Shown in pieces: positions 60,012 through 64,000 of a DNA stretch of 64,000 nt; the stretch's first letter is position 1, and each line of letters starts with the position of its first letter. The translations under genes and the position numbers were made by a program. The stretch comes from Daucus carota subsp. sativus (Eukaryota > Streptophyta > Magnoliopsida > Apiales > Apiaceae). The notes beneath the pieces are model-generated. The model was given only the letters and a program-made list of their open reading frames with translations, was not told the origin of the DNA and did not search any database. Where the stretch lies: the NCBI RefSeq assembly GCF_001625215.2, contig NC_030385.2, positions 37,039,598-37,103,597 of the forward strand, given 5' to 3'.

Positions 60012-62001
60012 TGGCCTGTTTGGATAGGAGCATTTCATTTAAAATGCTGAATTTGAACCAAATACCTTGTTTGGATAAATAAAATATTTGAATTTGGATT
60101 TGGCCCAAATCTCAGCTAATTAAAATACAAGCCCAGTATAGCATTTGGAAATAACTTTTTATCTGGTGTCATTTGAAATAACAGAAAGCCCATAGAAACC
60201 CTCTCGAAATCTCTCTCTCTCGCGAGTCTCTCTGCTCTCGCTGGGACTCTCGCGTCTCTCTGCTGGGACTCTCGCGTCTCTCTCGCGTGCTCTCGCTCTC
60301 CTCCTCCCTCTCGATCCCCCATCGCTCTCCTCGTCCATTCTCGCTCTGATTACTCTAATGAGGTATGTTTAACACTCAATTGATTCAAAACTTTCGCACA
60401 TATGAGATCCTATCAGCAAGTTTCTCATTTTCGTTGGTTTTATGTTGCAGTTCAAGGGGTAATTCAGCTCATTCATCTCATGGGTAAGAATTCCGAACAC
60501 TACTGTTTATTAATTTACAGATGTTTAATTCTGCTCTTGTTTTTGTATAAATTAGAAATTCGTAACTTAATAGTGATTATGTTGATAATTGTATATTTTT
60601 CCCCCAACTGAATCACAGAAATTTAAATGTCTCGAATGTTTCACAAAAGCGTTCAAGGGAGGATGAGGAAATGGAGTTTGTAATGTTAGTTATAGGTTTC
60701 ATTCACGTAGTAGTGGCAGCTTGTTACGGTAAGAATCATAGGTCGAAGGGGTTGACTTGGAATAATTATGATCGCTCTCAAATTAGAGCTACTTGGATGA
60801 ATACATTAAAGATTGATAGAATTTGTCGTGAACAATTGCGTCTTGATATACGACGGTTCGAGAAGTTATGTCATCTTTTGGAAACTAAAGGCGGATTAGT
60901 AACTACGAAACATGTCACTGTGAAAGAAGTTGTCGCATTGTTCCTTCACACTCTAGCACATGATTTGAAAAATAGAACTATACAAGCTGTGTTTGCACGT
61001 TCTGGAGAGACAGTGAGTCGACAATTTCATATAGTACTTGGATCAGTACTCAAGTTGGGGAAGGATTACATAAGAAAAGTAGACCATGCCACTAGTTATG
61101 TCCATGATAACCAATGGAAATGGTTTGAGGTAATATAAAAGCAAATTCAAATTCAATTGCTAATTATGTAGTTAAAATCATAAGAAATATATTATTGAAC
61201 AAGAACTAAACATATATTTAGGGTGCTGTTGGAGCCCTTGATGGGACACACATCAAAATGACTGTCCCTGTTGAGGATCGGCCTCGCTATAGAGATAGAA
61301 AAGGGGATATTAGCACTAATGTTCTAGCCACGTGTGATCCAGACTTGTGTTTTACATATGTCTTGCCTGGTTGGGAAGGATCAGCATCGGATCCTCGTGT
61401 TCTTCGTGATGCCCTCCGTAGATCTAATGGCTTGAAAGTGCCTAGAAGTAAGAATTTGCTCATTCTTTAATTTTGGTCTACCACTTCTCAACACTTAATT
61501 ATTAAAATGCTTAACTTACATGATGCAGAAAAGTATTTTCTTGTGGATTTGGGCTTTACTAACAGCGAAGGATTCCTATCTCCTTATAAGGGGACTCGAT
61601 ACCATTTGAATTTGTGGCGAGGAAACACTCCTACTAATCACAAAGAGCTTTTCAACTTGAGACACTCGTCCGCTCGCAATACCATTGAGAGGGCTTTTGG
61701 ATTGTTGAAGAAGCGTTGGGCTATATTGAGAGATGCTAGCTTTTATCCAAAAAAAATTCAAGTTAGAATCATTAATGCATGTTTTATTCTCCATAACTTT
61801 TTGAGGGAGGAAAAAATGGAAGAAAGAGTCTTTATGCAAGAAGTAGAAAGAGACTTGGATAGGATGGAAGGAATTGATGTGGAAGATGACGAAGATGATT
61901 ACATATCCACCGCTAGATCAACAAACGAATGGAACGAATTTAGAGATGATCTTGCAAAGAAAATGTTTGAAGAATATGTTGGACGGACTAGAGCTATATA
62001 A
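60012..62001 (+). mobile_element. PIF/Harbinger element, left part
   Basis: TTA (60009-60011) precedes TGGCCTGTTTGGATAGG, the kind of terminus and target site used by PIF/Harbinger elements. The matching right terminus was not found before the window ends. The element contains a CT-rich leader (60196-60330) with repeats of GGGACTCTCGCGTCTCTCT, a possible non-coding exon ending ATGAG|GTATGT near 60363, and the transposase gene. Confidence 0.6.
60671..62001 (+). CDS. PIF/Harbinger (HARBI1-like) transposase
   Basis: Three exons: 60671-61129, 61222-61447 and 61529-62001, all GT/AG, giving 385 aa. The N-terminal part (LRLDIRRFEKLCHLLETKGG, VKEVVALFLHTLAHDLKNR, SGETVSRQFH) is the helix-turn-helix region. 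The DDE_Tnp_4 core has GALDGTHI (D160), GSASDPRVL (D210) and RNTIERAFGLLKKRW (E282); all three catalytic acids are present. YFLVDLGFTNSEGFLSPYKG and the CFILHNF motif are also typical. No stop or frameshift interrupts the model, so the enzyme may be active or recently active. Harbinger transposases need a Myb/SANT-like partner protein, and such an exon lies 1.5 kb downstream. Confidence 0.92.
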
Positions 62002-62730
62002 ATGTTTTATCAGTTTTATCTAATCAGCAATATGTTCTGTAGTATACATTAAAATAAATAGTGATTGAGGTCTTTTCTATCATACCTTTCATCTGGACTG
62101 TGGTATGCATGTTGTTCGTATTGCATGTCTCAGATGTAAGGTTGTTACAGACTCTGAAACTATGCAGCAGATATATTGCTTTAACAAAGGATCCGAAAAG
62201 TATATGTTTTCAATCTTAATCTGTATTATCCGGCTTAAAATATTAGTCTGTTATACTTGTCATTGATTACTGCTTAAAATATTTATGTAAGAGGTAATCT
62301 CTGATCTTTTTTGAATAAATTTTTGATAACTTTGTGGTTGCTAATATTTCATATATGTAAGAGGGGCCATGGCCCATATCTGTTTCTATAAGGATCACCC
62401 CCTAGAAGTATTGCAGTTGAGAGCATCTCCAGGAGCTCTCTGAGTTGATTAAGCTCTTTACGCGAGTTCTTTTAAGTAGAAAATTTGTGAGCTCCCAAGT
62501 CAGAAAAACCAAGAGCCTTGGTCTAAATAGGGTTCCAAATTTTCCCTTTCATCTCCTCTCCTCTTTACTTTATATATTACAAGGTGCTTGCGATTTGAAT
62601 TTACACAGTTCCTTTGAGGTAGAAAATTAGAAGAAATGTATTGATCATTATTTTTCTGATTATTTTTCTGATTTTTCTGGGTTCTTTTTCTTTTTCTTTC
62701 TCATCAAGAACCCAGAATTTAGTTTTTGTA
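62002..62730. other. Spacer with a MITE-like end
   Basis: Contains the presumed 3' UTR of the transposase. GAGAGCATCTCCAGGAGCTC near 62420 resembles a common MITE end, with no clear partner. The last 200 bp are CT-rich like a plant 5' leader. Confidence 0.4.
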
Positions 62731-62987
62731 ATGGAGGATTGTGCTGAATCAATTGAAGTGTCACAAATCAGTGGCTATAGACTTCTGTTTAAGGCCCTGA
62801 CAGTTATTCCTATAAGTCACTATGTGATCGGATTGTATTGTGTGTTTCTTGTGTTTTTGTACAATTTCTTGGAGTTGCATTTCTTTGAAGATCTTTTCTC
62901 TGGTGGGAGTGTTGTTAATCTTACTTATCATTCTGGGTCTGAGCTTTACCAGTCTGTTGTTTCCAAGTGCAAAATTCTTCACACCAG
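62731..62987 (+). CDS. EMB8-like alpha/beta hydrolase, first exon (partial)
   Basis: The ATG at 62731 opens 85 codons plus two bases, ending at AG|GTATAA. The peptide (MEDCAESIEVSQISGYRLLF, then KALTVIPISHYVIGLYCVFL, NFLELHFFEDLFSGGSV and SELYQSVVSKCKILHTR) matches the N-terminal membrane-anchor region of plant EMB8-like hydrolases. In that family the next residues are tyrosine and the TPWLSSPHLQT block, and the split arginine codon here fits that junction. No such exon appears in the remaining 1 kb. Either it lies beyond the window after a long intron, or this exon is a captured or truncated copy. Confidence 0.72.
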
Positions 62988-63509
62988 GTATAATTTGTTA
63001 CTTGTTAATCACATTGTGTATGTGTTTGTTTGTGTGTGTGGGCAATGGGCATTGCCCAGTTGGGTTGTTTCAAAATGATGTTCCTGAGGCTTTTTAACTT
63101 TTAAGTAACTATTATTGTTAGTGATTAGCTCATGAGTGGCTTTCTTGTTCTGATTACAATGATCATGACTCACGAGCTCGCTTGGTGGAAATTGTATTGA
63201 TACAAGTATAGTAATGGAGTAATTCTTATATGAATAACTGTTTAATACAAAAAATATGCCTAGGGTCTAATTCTTCGCACCAGGTATGATAGAATTGATA
63301 ACGTGTGATTATATATAATTGAGCTTTACAAGTCCTTGATTAACCTGGTACTACATAGTGTGGTATCATACCTTTCCTGCTAGTGGGATGAAGCCTGATT
63401 TTATGAACCTCTGATTTTAGTTACAAACTTGGCAATTTTTGTTAATTCTTGGATCCCTCAGATGTCTCTGCTTTTCTTTTCCAGGTCCCGAAGACAAGGA
63501 AAACAGCCT

Positions 63510-63863
63510 ATGGCTCCACCAGCTGATCAGCCAACCGTACCTGCTCAGAAAAGGGGATATTTAGCATGGACCCCTGAGATGGACAGCATATTAACATCAA
63601 CACTGTATGATCAAATTAATGAAGGAAATAAGGGTGACGGAAATTTTAAAAGTCAAGCTTACCAGGCTGTGGTTGATAAGCTGCGGATTGAAAAGAGTAT
63701 GTTAGTTACTGTGGAACATGTGAAGCACCGGATTAAGATTTGGAAGAAACATTATGGTGTGATTTCTGATATTCGAAATTATACCAAATTCAATTGGGAC
63801 GAAGAAAAGAAGATGCTAGTAATACCGATAGAAGATCTTGTAGAATGGAAAGCTTATTGTGAG
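63510..63863 (+). CDS. Myb/SANT-like DNA-binding exon (partial)
   Basis: 118 codons from MAPPADQPTVPAQKRGYLAW to EDLVEWKAYCE, ending at GAG|GTAAAT. YLAWTPEMDSILTSTLYDQI, SQAYQAVVDKLRIE, VKHRIKIWKKHYGVISDI and FNWDEEKKML are the Myb/SANT-like domain found in Harbinger ORF1 proteins and in host genes derived from them. Known relatives continue after YCE with a proline/lysine-rich exon, here beyond the window. The start is uncertain: an upstream in-frame ATG (MSLLFFSRSRRQGKQP) or an exon beginning after CCAG at 63484 is possible. It may partner the transposase at 60671-62001 or be an independent gene. Confidence 0.72.
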
Positions 63864-64000
63864 GTAAATTAATTTTTCCCTATTAAATATTTTTACATCT
63901 GATTTTATGTGTAACAGCTTATTGTAGAATGGAAAGCTTATTGTGATCTGATTTTTACATCTGATTCATCAGTGATCTGATTACATCTATTAAAAAGGTT

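Overview
The window is nuclear DNA of a flowering plant, most likely a eudicot. It has intron-bearing genes with GT/AG junctions, AT-rich intergenic DNA, and many plant transposon families (Stowaway, Tourist/Harbinger, MULE, Helitron, SINE, Ty1/copia). I cannot name the species from sequence alone.

Nine host genes could be modelled in full. In order they are: PUB9-type U-box/ARM E3 ligase (4.7-6.6 kb, -); intronless DUF506 protein (12.8-13.6 kb, -); ceQORH-type quinone oxidoreductase with a charged N-terminal extension (20.7-22.8 kb, +); CYP82-family cytochrome P450 (23.3-25.0 kb, -); ERD2-like seven-helix membrane protein (27.6-29.2 kb, +); G3BP-type NTF2+RRM+RGG protein (42.1-46.1 kb, +); a 47-residue wound-induced basic protein encoded by two tiny exons (47.9-48.8 kb, -); an AP2-domain factor of the At4g13040/APD1 type (50.6-53.4 kb, +); and an FHA2-type forkhead-associated protein (54.6-59.7 kb, -). 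At the right edge lie a PIF/Harbinger transposase, the first exon of an EMB8-like alpha/beta hydrolase, and a Myb/SANT-like exon typical of Harbinger partners or their domesticated relatives. From memory of Arabidopsis, PUB9, DUF506, NTF2-RRM, wound-responsive and FHA2 genes fall in one short part of chromosome 3 (At3g07220-07360), and ERD2-like, NTF2-RRM, CYP82G1 and DUF506 in another (At3g25150-25240). The window therefore looks like an old conserved gene block expanded by transposons.

The space between genes is mostly mobile DNA. The main items are: a non-autonomous Helitron (16.1-18.1 kb); two MULE-like elements that share ends and have 9-bp target duplications (18.1-18.9 and 25.4-26.1 kb), the second carrying a GRF-zinc-finger fragment; a full and a truncated SINE of one family, each with long target duplications; a foldback element built of inverted and tandem units (31.0-32.0 kb); a related element carrying a broken F-box gene (34.3-35.3 kb); and a 5.65-kb Ty1/copia element (35.7-41.4 kb) with apparently identical LTRs, a perfect 5-bp target duplication and badly decayed coding sequence. 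That copia element sits about 0.7 kb upstream of the G3BP start codon.

The host genes are not one pathway. They are separately transcribed housekeeping, stress and defence genes: ubiquitin ligation, stress-granule RNA binding, a defence AP2 factor, specialised P450 metabolism, ER membrane function and nuclear FHA signalling. No CRISPR, operon or prokaryotic feature is present.
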